This document shows, piece after piece, positions 1-7,303 of a stretch of DNA of 33,199 nt. The position numbers and the translations under genes were made by a program. The DNA lies in the NCBI RefSeq assembly GCF_003054025.1, contig NZ_QBKG01000021.1, positions 1 through 33,199 on the forward strand. Direction: 5' to 3'. The stretch is from Capnocytophaga leadbetteri (GTDB lineage Bacteria > Bacteroidota > Bacteroidia > Flavobacteriales > Flavobacteriaceae). The notes under the pieces are model-generated. The model had not been told where the DNA came from and ran no database searches. It worked only from the letters and a program-made list of their open reading frames with translations. Each line of letters opens with the position of its first letter. Position 1 is the first letter of the stretch.

Positions 1-124
1 TAGTGGATACTCATCTATACTGATGTAGTAAAGGAGTTCTTGCTTACAATACTTAACTTAAAAAATGAAAAACATAAATTAAACTGACAAAATAAATGTA
101 AACCGTTTTTAGGACGTGACACAA

Positions 125-224
125 TCCTCCCAGCCTTCCCAATCCTCCTCAGCCCTCCCACCCGTCTCACTTGTCTCACTCGTCTCACCTGTCCCAGCCC
201 TCCCAATCTTCTCAGCCCTCTCAG
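125..224. repeat. degenerate 9-base tandem repeat, about 11 units
   Basis: The run divides into eleven consecutive units of 9 bases (one has 10) of the form YYYTCYCAN, for example TCCTCCCAG, CCTTCCCAA, CCGTCTCAC, TTGTCTCAC, TCGTCTCAC. The plus strand is almost purely pyrimidine apart from the A/G at the end of each unit, so strand asymmetry is extreme. Function unknown. Confidence 0.85.
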
Positions 225-262
225 AAAAAATTTCTTTTATAGCATCTCTTTACTTTAGATAT

Positions 263-306
263 AGGAAGGATACAGGATCACCGAAGGATTACCGAAAGAT
301 GAGCGA
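263..306 (+). repeat. 11-base tandem repeat, copy 1
   Basis: Four consecutive 11-base units: AGGAAGGATAC, AGGATCACCGA, AGGATTACCGA, AAGATGAGCGA. Related arrays occur at 6826-6858 (opposite strand) and 17641-17673. All three lie in gene-free DNA. Confidence 0.75.
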
Positions 307-388
307 AGTACAAACGTCTAATCACCGCCTAAAAACCAGAAAAATATCCTACTCCAGTCCTATTCATAATCTGTTTCAAATTTCTTAT

Positions 389-424
389 TCCTCCCAGCCT
401 TCTTAGCCTTCCCATTCCTCCCAT
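389..424. repeat. 9-base tandem repeat, second cluster of 4 units
   Basis: Units TCCTCCCAG, CCTTCTTAG, CCTTCCCAT, TCCTCCCAT. They match the consensus of the array at 125-224, 165 bases away, so the two are probably parts of one decayed array or two expansions of one seed. Confidence 0.75.
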
Positions 425-576
425 TAATCAAAAAAATATCTTGTTATTGCTGAAAAAACTAACGACTAAAGCCTAAAACCTAATAATTAACGATAAAAAA
501 GTTATTTTATTATCTATTGATAATGAGTGAATTATAATTTTTCTTCAAAAAAATATGAAAAAAAGTTGCTGAAAAA

Positions 577-607
577 TTTGCAGAATATAAAAATCGTAGT
601 ACCTTTG
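577..607 (+). promoter_or_regulatory. promoter of the Ser-Pro-Arg tRNA operon
   Basis: TTTG at 577-580, a 19-base spacer and TACCTTTG at 600-607 match the Bacteroidota sigma-A consensus (TTTG, 19-21 bases, TAnnTTTG). Transcription should start near 614, about 34 bases before the first tRNA. The sequence from the -33 box past the start site closely resembles that of the tRNA-Met promoter at 17931-17961. Confidence 0.85.
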
Positions 608-647
608 CAACCGCAAAAGAGACAAAAAAGGAGTTCATAAAAATAAA

Positions 648-731
648 GGAGAGGTGCCGGAGTGGTAACGGAGCAGATTGCTAATCTGTCGGCGGGTAAC
701 CGTCGCCTGGGTTCGAGTCCCAGTCTCTCCG
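648..731 (+). tRNA. tRNA-Ser (GCT)
   Basis: Acceptor GGAGAGG pairs with TCTCTCC (one G-T). The anticodon loop TTGCTAA gives anticodon GCT. A long variable arm, typical of class II serine tRNAs, lies between the anticodon arm and the T arm (GTTCGAGTC). The discriminator base is G. The 3' CCA is not fully encoded. First gene of a three-tRNA operon. Confidence 0.95.
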
Positions 732-758
732 CATCTTTTTAGCAAAGACTGATAAATT

Positions 759-833
759 CGGGGCGTAGCGTAGTCCGGTCATCGCGCCTGGTTTGGGACC
801 AGGAGGTCGCAGGTTCGAATCCTGCCGCCCCGA
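759..833 (+). tRNA. tRNA-Pro (TGG)
   Basis: The 7-bp acceptor stem CGGGGCG/CGCCCCG is perfect. The anticodon stem CCTGG/CCAGG closes the loop TTTGGGA with anticodon TGG. T arm GGTTCGAATCC is present and the discriminator is A. CCA is not encoded. Second gene of the tRNA operon. Confidence 0.95.
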
Positions 834-900
834 CAACAATAAAATATTTCATTAATGTTCCCTTGTGAGTTGCATTATTGAAATATTTTTTTTGGGAAAT

Positions 901-974
901 GGTCACGTAGCTCAGCTGGATAGAGCATCTGCCTTCTAAGCAGACGGTCACAGGTTCGAATCCTGTCGTGATCA
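901..974 (+). tRNA. tRNA-Arg (TCT)
   Basis: Acceptor GGTCACG pairs with CGTGATC (one G-T). Stem TCTGC/GCAGA closes the loop CTTCTAA with anticodon TCT, which reads AGA/AGG codons. D arm and T arm are standard. Last gene of the operon, followed by the terminator at 1013-1048. Confidence 0.95.
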
Positions 975-1012
975 CGAGAATTTGTTTCATTTTGTATTAA
1001 AATTTATGTTCG

Positions 1013-1048
1013 AAATAACGCAGGGCAAAAGCTCTGCGTTATTTTGTT
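1013..1048 (+). terminator. terminator of the tRNA operon
   Basis: A 14-bp stem (1013-1026 with 1031-1044, one G-T pair) with loop AAAA, followed by T-rich sequence. A classic intrinsic terminator 39 bases after tRNA-Arg. Confidence 0.9.
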
Positions 1049-1106
1049 TTAACCCAAATTCTACATCACATATCGGCTGCTATATTTATATTTCAAAATT
1101 ATTTCA

Positions 1107-1114
1107 TATCTTTG
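1107..1114 (+). promoter_or_regulatory. probable -7 box upstream of moxR
   Basis: TATCTTTG fits TAnnTTTG and lies 55 bases before the moxR start. The region about 20 bases upstream is T-rich but has no clean TTTG, so the -33 box is weak or absent. Confidence 0.55.
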
Positions 1115-1168
1115 CCCTGCGCGGCACAATATTTGTATAAAGCAAAATACTGAAAAATTAATTAATAT

Positions 1169-2170
1169 ATGGAACAAAGAACTGCTGTTGATATCAGTAA
1201 AATAAACGAAAAAATCGAGAGGGAAAGCGCCTTTATCGATATACTTACTGCCGAAATGAATAAGGTTATCATTGGGCAAAAACATATGGTCAATGCCTTG
1301 CTTATCGGCTTGTTAGGCAAAGGCCATATCCTTTTAGAGGGGGTACCTGGGCTGGCTAAAACCCTCTCTATCAATACGCTGGCTAAGTCAGTGCACGGCT
1401 CGTTTAGTCGTATACAGTTCACCCCCGACTTGCTACCTGCCGATGTCATTGGTACAATGACCTACAACATCAAGCAAAATGAGTTTTCTATCAAAAAAGG
1501 ACCTATCTTTGCTAACTTTGTGTTGGCTGACGAGATAAACCGTGCTCCTGCTAAGGTACAATCAGCTTTGCTCGAGGCTATGCAAGAACGCCAAGTAACC
1601 ATAGGCGACTCTACTTTTAAGCTTGATACTCCTTTTATGGTTATGGCTACCCAAAACCCAGTAGAGCAAGAGGGTACTTATCCGCTACCTGAGGCGCAAG
1701 TAGACCGTTTTATGCTAAAAACAGTAATTGACTACCCTAAAATAGACGAAGAACAGCAGATTATGCGCGACAATCTAAGCAATAGCTATGCGGTAGTAAA
1801 CCAAACAGTGAGTTTAGAGCAGATTACTAACGCACAAGCAGCTGTTAGAGAGGTATATATGGACGAGAAGATAGAAAAATATATTTTGGACATCATCTTT
1901 GCCACCCGTTATCCTGAAAAATATGGTTTAGCAGACCTTAAGCCGCTTATCAGCTTTGGAGCTTCGCCACGTGGTAGTATCAACCTTGCTATGGCAGCTA
2001 AGTGCTATGCTTTTATCAAGCGTCGTGGTTATGTCATTCCTGAAGATGTACGTGCCGTAGTATTCGATGTGCTTCGCCATCGTATAGGTATTACTTACGA
2101 AGCTGAGGCTGAGAATATTACCTCTGTAGAGATGGTACATAAAATCGTAAATACGATTGAAGTACCTTAG
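1169..2170 (+). CDS. MoxR-family AAA+ ATPase
   Basis: A 333-residue AAA_3 ATPase. Visible motifs are Walker A GVPGLAKT (residues 58-65), Walker B FVLADEINRA with Asp121-Glu122, and the strongly conserved MoxR stretch ATQNPVEQEG followed by YPLPEAQVDRF. The length is normal for the family. MoxR ATPases are thought to act as chaperone-like remodellers for von Willebrand factor A (VWA) proteins made from the same operon, and a DUF58 gene and a VWA gene follow here. In Bacteroidota the cluster is linked to aerotolerance and envelope stress (bat genes). It is first in the operon; the next gene starts 60 bases downstream with no terminator between. The client protein is not evident from sequence. 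Confidence 0.93.
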   Translation: MEQRTAVDISKINEKIERESAFIDILTAEMNKVIIGQKHMVNALLIGLLGKGHILLEGVPGLAKTLSINTLAKSVHGSFSRIQFTPDLLPADVIGTMTYNIKQNEFSIKKGPIFANFVLADEINRAPAKVQSALLEAMQERQVTIGDSTFKLDTPFMVMATQNPVEQEGTYPLPEAQVDRFMLKTVIDYPKIDEEQQIMRDNLSNSYAVVNQTVSLEQITNAQAAVREVYMDEKIEKYILDIIFATRYPEKYGLADLKPLISFGASPRGSINLAMAAKCYAFIKRRGYVIPEDVRAVVFDVLRHRIGITYEAEAENITSVEMVHKIVNTIEVP

Positions 2171-2230
2171 TAATTAGCCAATTTGCCATTAAAATGGTAA
2201 TCATCACTTTTTTGATTGACAGTATAGATT

Positions 2231-3094
2231 TTGGATACAAAAGAATTATTAAAAAAAGTACGCAAGATAGAGATTAAAACGCGAAAACTCTCCGATAATA
2301 TTTTCGGAGGGGAGTACCACTCTACTTTCAAAGGGCGCGGTATGACCTTTAGCGAGGTACGTCCGTACCAGTTTGGCGATGATATTCGTATGATAGACTG
2401 GAACGTTACGGCACGCTATAATGAGCCTTTCGTGAAAGTATTTGAAGAGGAACGCGAACTGACCCTTATGCTAATGGTAGATGTGAGTGGTAGCGAACTT
2501 TTTGGTACACAACAGCAGTTTAAGAGCGAAATTATCACCGAAATAGCAGCTACCTTAGCGTTTTCGGCATTGCAAAACAATGATAAAACAGGTTTGATAC
2601 TCTTTTCAGACCAGATAGAGTTGTTTATTCCGCCCAAAAAAGGCAAATCTCACGTGCTGCGCATCATCAGAGAGCTTATAGAGTTCGAACCTAAGAGTTT
2701 TAAAACCAATATAGGCGAGGCTTTGCAGTTCCTCAGCAGGGTGATGAAGAAAAAAGCTATTGTATTTATGCTTTCTGACTTTATTGATAAGGGGTATGAG
2801 AAACCTATACAGATAGCGGCTAAAAAGCACGATATTACCGGCATTCGCATCTATGACCAAAAGGAAACAGAGTTGCCTAACTTGGGCTATATAATGGTGA
2901 AAGATGCCGAAACGGGAGGTCTGATGCGGGTAAATACAGCTTCTTCGGCAGTGCGCAAAGAGTATGCGCAGCAGTACCGCGAGACGGTGAGTTACTTTGA
3001 GGGACTTTGGCAGAAATCAGGAGCTGGGGTAGTAAATTGTCGTAATGACGAGGGTTATACGCAAAAACTATTAGGCTACTTCAAAAGGCGATGA
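2231..3094 (+). CDS. DUF58 domain protein of the Bat cluster
   Basis: A 287-residue cytoplasmic protein of the DUF58 family, the usual partner of MoxR. The family hallmark YQFGDDIRMIDWNVTARYNEP spans about residues 46-66 and a VWA-like metal-site motif D84-V-S86-G-S88 follows. The start appears to be TTG at 2231: family members commonly begin with a residue pair like MD/ME followed by TKELLKKVRKI, and no upstream ATG gives that start. The DxSxS motif suggests a metal-ion-dependent adhesion site and hence protein binding, but the biochemical role of DUF58 proteins is not established. It sits between moxR and the membrane components, so it probably bridges the ATPase to the envelope. Confidence 0.9.
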   Translation: MDTKELLKKVRKIEIKTRKLSDNIFGGEYHSTFKGRGMTFSEVRPYQFGDDIRMIDWNVTARYNEPFVKVFEEERELTLMLMVDVSGSELFGTQQQFKSEIITEIAATLAFSALQNNDKTGLILFSDQIELFIPPKKGKSHVLRIIRELIEFEPKSFKTNIGEALQFLSRVMKKKAIVFMLSDFIDKGYEKPIQIAAKKHDITGIRIYDQKETELPNLGYIMVKDAETGGLMRVNTASSAVRKEYAQQYRETVSYFEGLWQKSGAGVVNCRNDEGYTQKLLGYFKRR

Positions 3095-3119
3095 GATAAT
3101 TAGCAAATTAGTAAAGAAG

Positions 3120-4754
3120 ATGAAGCGATTATTGTATTATACGTTTTTATTAGCTTTCCCAATGCTTTACGCCCAAGAGGTGAAGGTGGAAACTAATACG
3201 AAAAACATCAAAATAGGGGAACAAATACAGTATAAAGTGTCGGTAGAAACGCCTGCCGATACACCGGTGTCTTTTCCTGAGGGACAGACATTTGCTCCTT
3301 TGGAAATGGTGAAAACTCGTGCAGCTGATACGTTGCGCGATGGCGGGAAGTACCGATTGGTAAAGGAGTACTACCTTACCCAGTTTGACGAGGGAAAGTA
3401 CACCATTCCGTCTCAGAAAATACGCATCAATAATAAGGATTATTTTACCGATTCGCTATTGGTAGAGGTGCACACCGTGGCTATTGATACCCTCAAACAG
3501 CCCCTCTACGACATTAAGCCTATACAAGAGGTTAAGAAACCTTTTACCTCGTATGGGTGGATACTTACAATTATTGCTGCAGTGTTATTGCTGTTGATAG
3601 TAGCTTTTGTTTATTTTGTGTTTATTCGCAAAAAGAAATTTCCTTTCTTGCAAACACAGAAAAAACTACCTCCTTTCGACCGTGCTATTCAAGATTTGAA
3701 AGAGCTACAAAACTCTAAATACCTGATACAATCGCAACATAAAGAATACTATACTCGTCTGACTGATATAGTGAAAGCCTACTTAGAAGAGGAGGTACAT
3801 ATACTTGCAAAAGAGAGTACTACTGATGAGTTATTGACGAAAATAAATCTACTACAAGAAAAAGGCAAACTAAACCTTAACCAAGAGACGATTACTAACC
3901 TCAAAAGGGTATTGCAGACTGCCGATTTGGTGAAATTTGCTAAGAATAAACCCTCTGATGACAATGCTGAATACGACCGCGAGACCATCGAAAATGTAGT
4001 GATTAAAACCCAAGAAGCTATTCCGCTTGAACCTACTGACGAACAGGCTATCAATGAAGCATGGCAGAAAGCATTAGCTCTCAAAAGGCAAAAACGAAAG
4101 AAACTCCTTATAAGAGTAGGGGTGGGGATACTTCTTTTCTTCTTGCTCGGGGGAGTAGGATTGTATTTTGGCTATCGTACCCTTAAAAATTGGTTGTTTA
4201 ATCCGTATGTGGCAGAGCTAAACGAAGGCAAATGGGTAACTAGTGATTATGGTTATCCTATTACCGAGCTTACTACTCCAAAAGTGCTAATGCGCAAGCA
4301 GATAGTAGATATTACTGGCTTCAAACCTATTATTCACAGTCAGAGTACTTTCTATTTTGGTAGCCTCAACTCTGAGCTGTATATAATGACTAATATTATC
4401 ACTTTTGTAAAGGAAACCGGAGGTAATAGTAGTGAGCGCGGTGATGGCAATATCTCTTTAGACCCGCAGTTGGTTAATGAGATAGTATTGGCACAGCTCG
4501 ATAAGGCGGGGGCTAAGAATATCACCACCTTGCAAGAGGAATACACAACCCCTGCAGGTGTAAAAGGAATGAAAGTATTTGGTGAAATGACACTACCTGA
4601 TAAAAACGGCAACCTTTTCAAAGCAAATTATGAGCTTTATAGCTTTACTGAAAATGGTGCCTTACAGCAGTTGCTCATTACCTATATAAATGATTTTAAT
4701 GCAAAGGCTATTGCTAAGAGAGTAGTAAACTCAATTGCATTTAAAACAGAATAA
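3120..4754 (+). CDS. Bat-cluster membrane protein with two large domains
   Basis: 544 residues. A signal peptide ends near LYAQ (about residue 19), followed by a periplasmic BatD/DUF4381-like beta domain (about 20-142) and a transmembrane segment near 145-168. A cytoplasmic helical stretch rich in Lys/Glu (about 170-325) ends at a second transmembrane segment near 329-350. A C-terminal domain of about 190 residues then lies on the periplasmic side if the topology is simple. The first half resembles the membrane protein that regularly sits between DUF58 and BatA in flavobacteria. I do not recognise the C-terminal domain. The gene is 25 bases after DUF58 and 21 before the VWA gene, so it is co-transcribed with both. 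It is likely an envelope anchor for the MoxR/VWA system; no enzymatic motif is visible. Confidence 0.75.
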   Translation: MKRLLYYTFLLAFPMLYAQEVKVETNTKNIKIGEQIQYKVSVETPADTPVSFPEGQTFAPLEMVKTRAADTLRDGGKYRLVKEYYLTQFDEGKYTIPSQKIRINNKDYFTDSLLVEVHTVAIDTLKQPLYDIKPIQEVKKPFTSYGWILTIIAAVLLLLIVAFVYFVFIRKKKFPFLQTQKKLPPFDRAIQDLKELQNSKYLIQSQHKEYYTRLTDIVKAYLEEEVHILAKESTTDELLTKINLLQEKGKLNLNQETITNLKRVLQTADLVKFAKNKPSDDNAEYDRETIENVVIKTQEAIPLEPTDEQAINEAWQKALALKRQKRKKLLIRVGVGILLFFLLGGVGLYFGYRTLKNWLFNPYVAELNEGKWVTSDYGYPITELTTPKVLMRKQIVDITGFKPIIHSQSTFYFGSLNSELYIMTNIITFVKETGGNSSERGDGNISLDPQLVNEIVLAQLDKAGAKNITTLQEEYTTPAGVKGMKVFGEMTLPDKNGNLFKANYELYSFTENGALQQLLITYINDFNAKAIAKRVVNSIAFKTE

Positions 4755-4775
4755 CCACCTAAAATCGTTAATCAG

Positions 4776-5780
4776 ATGTTTAAAAATATTGTATTTGCCA
4801 ATCCTGAGTTTTTCTGGCTGCTATTGCTTTTGCCACTAATGCTGTTGTGGTATTGGTTTTGGAATAAGAAATCACAAGCTAATGTTACTTTTTCGACTAC
4901 CATAGCTTTCAAGAAGAAGAAGAAGAGTTGGAGCGATGCTCTTTACCACTTGCTTTTTGTGCTGCGTATGATAGCCATTGCGCTGATAGTAGTAGCGCTT
5001 GCTCGTCCACAGACACACTCAGAGAATGCTAAGACCAAAATAACAGACGGTATTGATATAGTAATGGCGATTGACGTATCGGCTAGTATGTTGTCGCAAG
5101 ACCTGAAGCCCAACCGCTTTGAGGCACTGAAGAAGGTAGCCTCGCAGTTTGTGAAAGACCGTCCTAATGACCGTATAGGTTTGGTAATTTACGCAGGTGA
5201 AAGCTATACCAAAACCCCTGTTACTACTGACAAATCGATTATATTAAATGCCCTTTCTGAAATCACTTATGGGCAGATAGAAGACGGTACTGCTATAGGT
5301 ATGGGCTTGGCTACAGCTGTAAACCGACTTAAAGAAAGCAAGGCTAAGAGTAGGGTAATTATTCTCTTAACTGATGGGGTGAACAATACCGGTTTTATAG
5401 ACCCACAAACAGCAGCCGAGTTAGCAGCAGAATACGGCATCAAAGTGTATACGGTGGGGATAGGTACTAACGGAATGGCACTATCGCCTTACGCCCTGAA
5501 TGCCGATGGCAGCATCATATACCGTATGCAGCAGGTAGATATAGACGAGCCGCTGATGAAGAAGATAGCCCAAGTGACTAAAGGGCGTTATTTCCGCGCT
5601 ACTAACAACCAGAAGCTGCAACAGATTTATGACGAGATTAACCAGATGGAAACTACTAAGATAGAAGAATTTAAATATACCGAAGTAGATGAGAAATTCA
5701 GATGGTGGGTGCTTGTAGCAGGCTTCTTACTACTATTAGAGTTTGTTTTGAAACACACTTTACTTAGAAATGATATTTAA
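4776..5780 (+). CDS. batA: BatA-type von Willebrand factor A membrane protein
   Basis: 334 residues. Two N-terminal transmembrane segments (about 12-29 and 58-76) precede a VWA domain with an intact metal-ion-dependent adhesion site: D100-V-S102-A-S104 and the later LLTDGVNN. A C-terminal transmembrane helix lies near 308-326. This is the BatA layout, in which the VWA domain is held between membrane anchors. BatA proteins belong to the Bat complex, linked to oxygen tolerance and envelope integrity in Bacteroides and to virulence in Francisella and Leptospira relatives. The gene ends at a strong bidirectional terminator, so batB, batC and batD, which often follow, are not downstream here. Naming as BatA rather than BatB rests on the position and the absence of TPR repeats. 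Confidence 0.88.
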   Translation: MFKNIVFANPEFFWLLLLLPLMLLWYWFWNKKSQANVTFSTTIAFKKKKKSWSDALYHLLFVLRMIAIALIVVALARPQTHSENAKTKITDGIDIVMAIDVSASMLSQDLKPNRFEALKKVASQFVKDRPNDRIGLVIYAGESYTKTPVTTDKSIILNALSEITYGQIEDGTAIGMGLATAVNRLKESKAKSRVIILLTDGVNNTGFIDPQTAAELAAEYGIKVYTVGIGTNGMALSPYALNADGSIIYRMQQVDIDEPLMKKIAQVTKGRYFRATNNQKLQQIYDEINQMETTKIEEFKYTEVDEKFRWWVLVAGFLLLLEFVLKHTLLRNDI

Positions 5781-5822
5781 AAAAAAGAGACTGTCAGAAA
5801 TCAACTGACAGTCTCTTTTTTT
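5781..5822. terminator. bidirectional terminator between batA and lipA
   Basis: A perfect 11-bp GC-rich stem GAGACTGTCAG/CTGACAGTCTC (5787-5797 with 5805-5815) is flanked by A-run and T-run, so it works for both converging transcripts. Confidence 0.93.
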
Positions 5823-5843
5823 ATTAGCAAATTGGTAAATCAA

Positions 5844-6737
5844 TTATAACAAGTGCTTTTGTGCGCGGTAAGAAGAGCGTACCAAAGCACCACTTTCTAC
5901 GTGGCGGAATCCTAAACTCATACCTATTTCTTTATACTTAGCAAATTGCTCAGGAGTAATAAAGGCTCTAACAGGCAAGTGTCGTTTAGAGGGTTGTAGA
6001 TACTGCCCAATAGTTACGATATCTACTTTAGCCTCTTTTAGGTCGTGTAAAGTTTCAATTACTTCTTCTTCTTTTTCGCCTAATCCTAACATAATACCCG
6101 ATTTGGTACGATTAGCACCATTCTCTTTCAAATATTTTAATACTCCCAGACTGCGGTCGTATTTAGCTTGGATACGCACTTCGCGAGTGAGGCGGCGTAC
6201 GGTTTCCATATTGTGCGAGATAATCTCGGGGGCAGCCTCTAATATACGGTTGAGATTGCGTTCTACTCCTTGAAAATCAGGGATAAGCGTTTCCATAGTA
6301 GTGTTAGGGTTCATACGGCGTACAGCTCTTACCGTTTCAGCCCAAATGATACTACCCATATCTTTTAGGTCATCGCGGTCTACTGAGGTAAGTACTGCGT
6401 GCGAGATATTCATCAGTTTGATAGAACGAGCCACCTTTTCAGGTTCTTCCCAGTCGAGGCTTTCAGGTCTACCCGTTTTCACTCCGCAGAATCCACAAGA
6501 GCGGGTACATATATTGCCGAGAATCATAAAAGTAGCGGTACCTTCGCCCCAGCACTCGCCCATATTAGGGCAACTGCCAGAGGTACAGATAGTGTGTAGG
6601 TTATATTTATCAACTACATTGCGCAGTTCAGTATATTTTTTGCCGGTGGGCAGCTTTACCCGAATCCATTTGGGTTTAGCTTGAGGAAATGCTTCAGTGG
6701 CTACAATGGGCTCTGAAGCAACAGTTTCTACATTCAT
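5844..6737 (-). CDS. lipA: lipoyl synthase
   Basis: A 297-residue radical-SAM enzyme that inserts two sulfurs into the protein-bound octanoyl group to form lipoate for the 2-oxoacid dehydrogenases and the glycine cleavage system. Both cluster motifs are intact: the LipA-specific auxiliary motif with Cys51, Cys56 and Cys62, and the radical-SAM motif C77-TRS-C81-GF-C84. The C-terminal RSSYRA contains the serine that ligates the auxiliary cluster. The length is standard. It is transcribed alone, from a canonical promoter at 6767-6797 that overlaps a perfect 18-base palindrome, and ends at the terminator shared with batA. No lipB is in the window. Confidence 0.97.
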   Translation of the reverse strand: MNVETVASEPIVATEAFPQAKPKWIRVKLPTGKKYTELRNVVDKYNLHTICTSGSCPNMGECWGEGTATFMILGNICTRSCGFCGVKTGRPESLDWEEPEKVARSIKLMNISHAVLTSVDRDDLKDMGSIIWAETVRAVRRMNPNTTMETLIPDFQGVERNLNRILEAAPEIISHNMETVRRLTREVRIQAKYDRSLGVLKYLKENGANRTKSGIMLGLGEKEEEVIETLHDLKEAKVDIVTIGQYLQPSKRHLPVRAFITPEQFAKYKEIGMSLGFRHVESGALVRSSYRAQKHLL

Positions 6738-6766
6738 TGTATTCTTGAAAATCTATAATTTTATTA

Positions 6767-6797
6767 CAAAAGTAGTACTTTTTTGTCAATTGACAAA
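6767..6797 (-). promoter_or_regulatory. lipA promoter
   Basis: Read on the minus strand: TTTG (6797-6794), a 19-base spacer and TACTTTTG (6774-6767), all fitting the Bacteroidota consensus. The -33 box is inside the palindrome 6781-6798. Confidence 0.85.
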
Positions 6798-6798
6798 A
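6781..6798. promoter_or_regulatory. candidate operator: perfect 18-base palindrome
   Basis: TTTTGTCAATTGACAAAA is its own reverse complement over all 18 bases and covers the -33 element of the lipA promoter and part of the spacer. That is where a dimeric repressor would block sigma. The binding protein is unknown. Confidence 0.5.
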
Positions 6799-6825
6799 TT
6801 TTAATTACCAGAGGTCGATTAAATT

Positions 6826-6858
6826 TCGGTCATTCTTCGCTTATCCTTCGCTCATCCT
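6826..6858 (-). repeat. 11-base tandem repeat, copy 2
   Basis: On the minus strand: AGGATGAGCGA, AGGATAAGCGA, AGAATGACCGA. Three units of the family seen at 263-306 and 17641-17673, here in the opposite orientation. Confidence 0.75.
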
Positions 6859-6870
6859 ATACGTGAGGTA

Positions 6871-6943
6871 CACAGTATTCGTATTTAACTTTAGGTACAT
6901 TTAAATCTCGCATAGTGCCATAGAGTTAAATGCAAATGCTGTG
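6871..6943. other. long imperfect inverted repeat / hairpin
   Basis: The arm 6871-6890 can pair with 6924-6943 through 20 positions: 17 Watson-Crick, 2 G-T and 1 mismatch. The stem can continue inward through 6891-6898 with 6915-6923 around a one-base bulge, leaving a 16-base loop. No T-run follows either side, so it is not a terminator. It could be a structured small RNA or a miniature mobile element. Confidence 0.6.
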
Positions 6944-6950
6944 AATAATT

Positions 6951-6982
6951 TTTGCTTATTTCTGTATAAATCACTAACTTTG
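6951..6982 (+). promoter_or_regulatory. promoter of the short ORF at 7005
   Basis: TTTG (6951-6954), a 20-base spacer and TAACTTTG (6975-6982) match the consensus. The predicted start is near 6989, 16 bases before the ATG at 7005. Confidence 0.7.
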
Positions 6983-7004
6983 CGACTCCTGATTATAGTA
7001 ATCG

Positions 7005-7100
7005 ATGAACAGAAAAAAAATAACTAAAGATATGGTGCGGGCTTCAGTGGCAGAGTATCTTACCTTTGTGACAGCTACAGGTGAGAGTAATATACAGTAA
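7005..7100 (+). CDS. short 31-residue ORF, possible remnant of a RhuM-like gene
   Basis: The ORF starts MNRKKITKDMVRASVAEY and continues LTFVTATGESNIQ before a stop. A canonical promoter sits just upstream, so it may be expressed. The segment AEYLTFVTATGE resembles, from memory, the N-terminal end of RhuM-family proteins found near Fic/toxin genes in Bacteroidota. Such proteins continue with a conserved DNA-binding segment (WLTQ motif) that I do not find here in any frame. My reading is a truncated remnant whose promoter survived. A genuine small protein is the alternative. No terminator follows before the fumC promoter. Confidence 0.35.
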   Translation: MNRKKITKDMVRASVAEYLTFVTATGESNIQ

Positions 7101-7226
7101 TTGTCTTTATATAGTTTTTGTAAGGCAAGGTCATATCTATAAGTTCATCTGCTAATGATTTAGCCTGTGTAGTTTGAAATAAATTAAAGGATGAGAGAAA
7201 AATATATTGAAAAAACTTAAAAAAAT

Positions 7227-7257
7227 TTTAATATCTCAAAAAACTAACGTACTTTTG
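7227..7257 (+). promoter_or_regulatory. fumC promoter
   Basis: TACTTTTG at 7250-7257 with TTTA at 7227-7230, 19 bases upstream. Predicted transcript start near 7264, leaving a 40-base leader before fumC. Confidence 0.7.
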
Positions 7258-7303
7258 TAGCGTTATTATTACCGATTAAAATTATTAATTAAATACAAAC
7301 AAA

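Larger units (their letters stand above)
1..576. other. gene-free repeat-rich region
   Basis: No convincing gene lies here. ORFs can be drawn through 15-206 (minus) and 116-406 (plus), but both are made largely of a 9-base tandem repeat whose period is three codons, which keeps any frame open. The stretch holds two clusters of that repeat (125-224, 389-424), one 11-base repeat array (263-306) and AT-rich filler up to the tRNA promoter. Confidence 0.75.
6798..7249. other. gene-poor stretch between lipA and fumC promoters
   Basis: Apart from the 11-base repeat array (6826-6858), a long imperfect hairpin (6871-6943) and a short ORF with its own promoter (7005-7100), I see no gene. The minus strand between about 7100 and 7190 has an open frame of protein-like composition but no start I can defend. 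Confidence 0.6.

Noticed and set aside
263-306. Possible CRISPR array from regular short repeats
   Set aside because: Units are 11 bases, contiguous and without spacers, and no cas gene is present.
15-406. Open frames on both strands across the repeat region
   Set aside because: They consist mostly of the 9-base repeat, which keeps frames open by its period. No promoter or conserved domain is visible.
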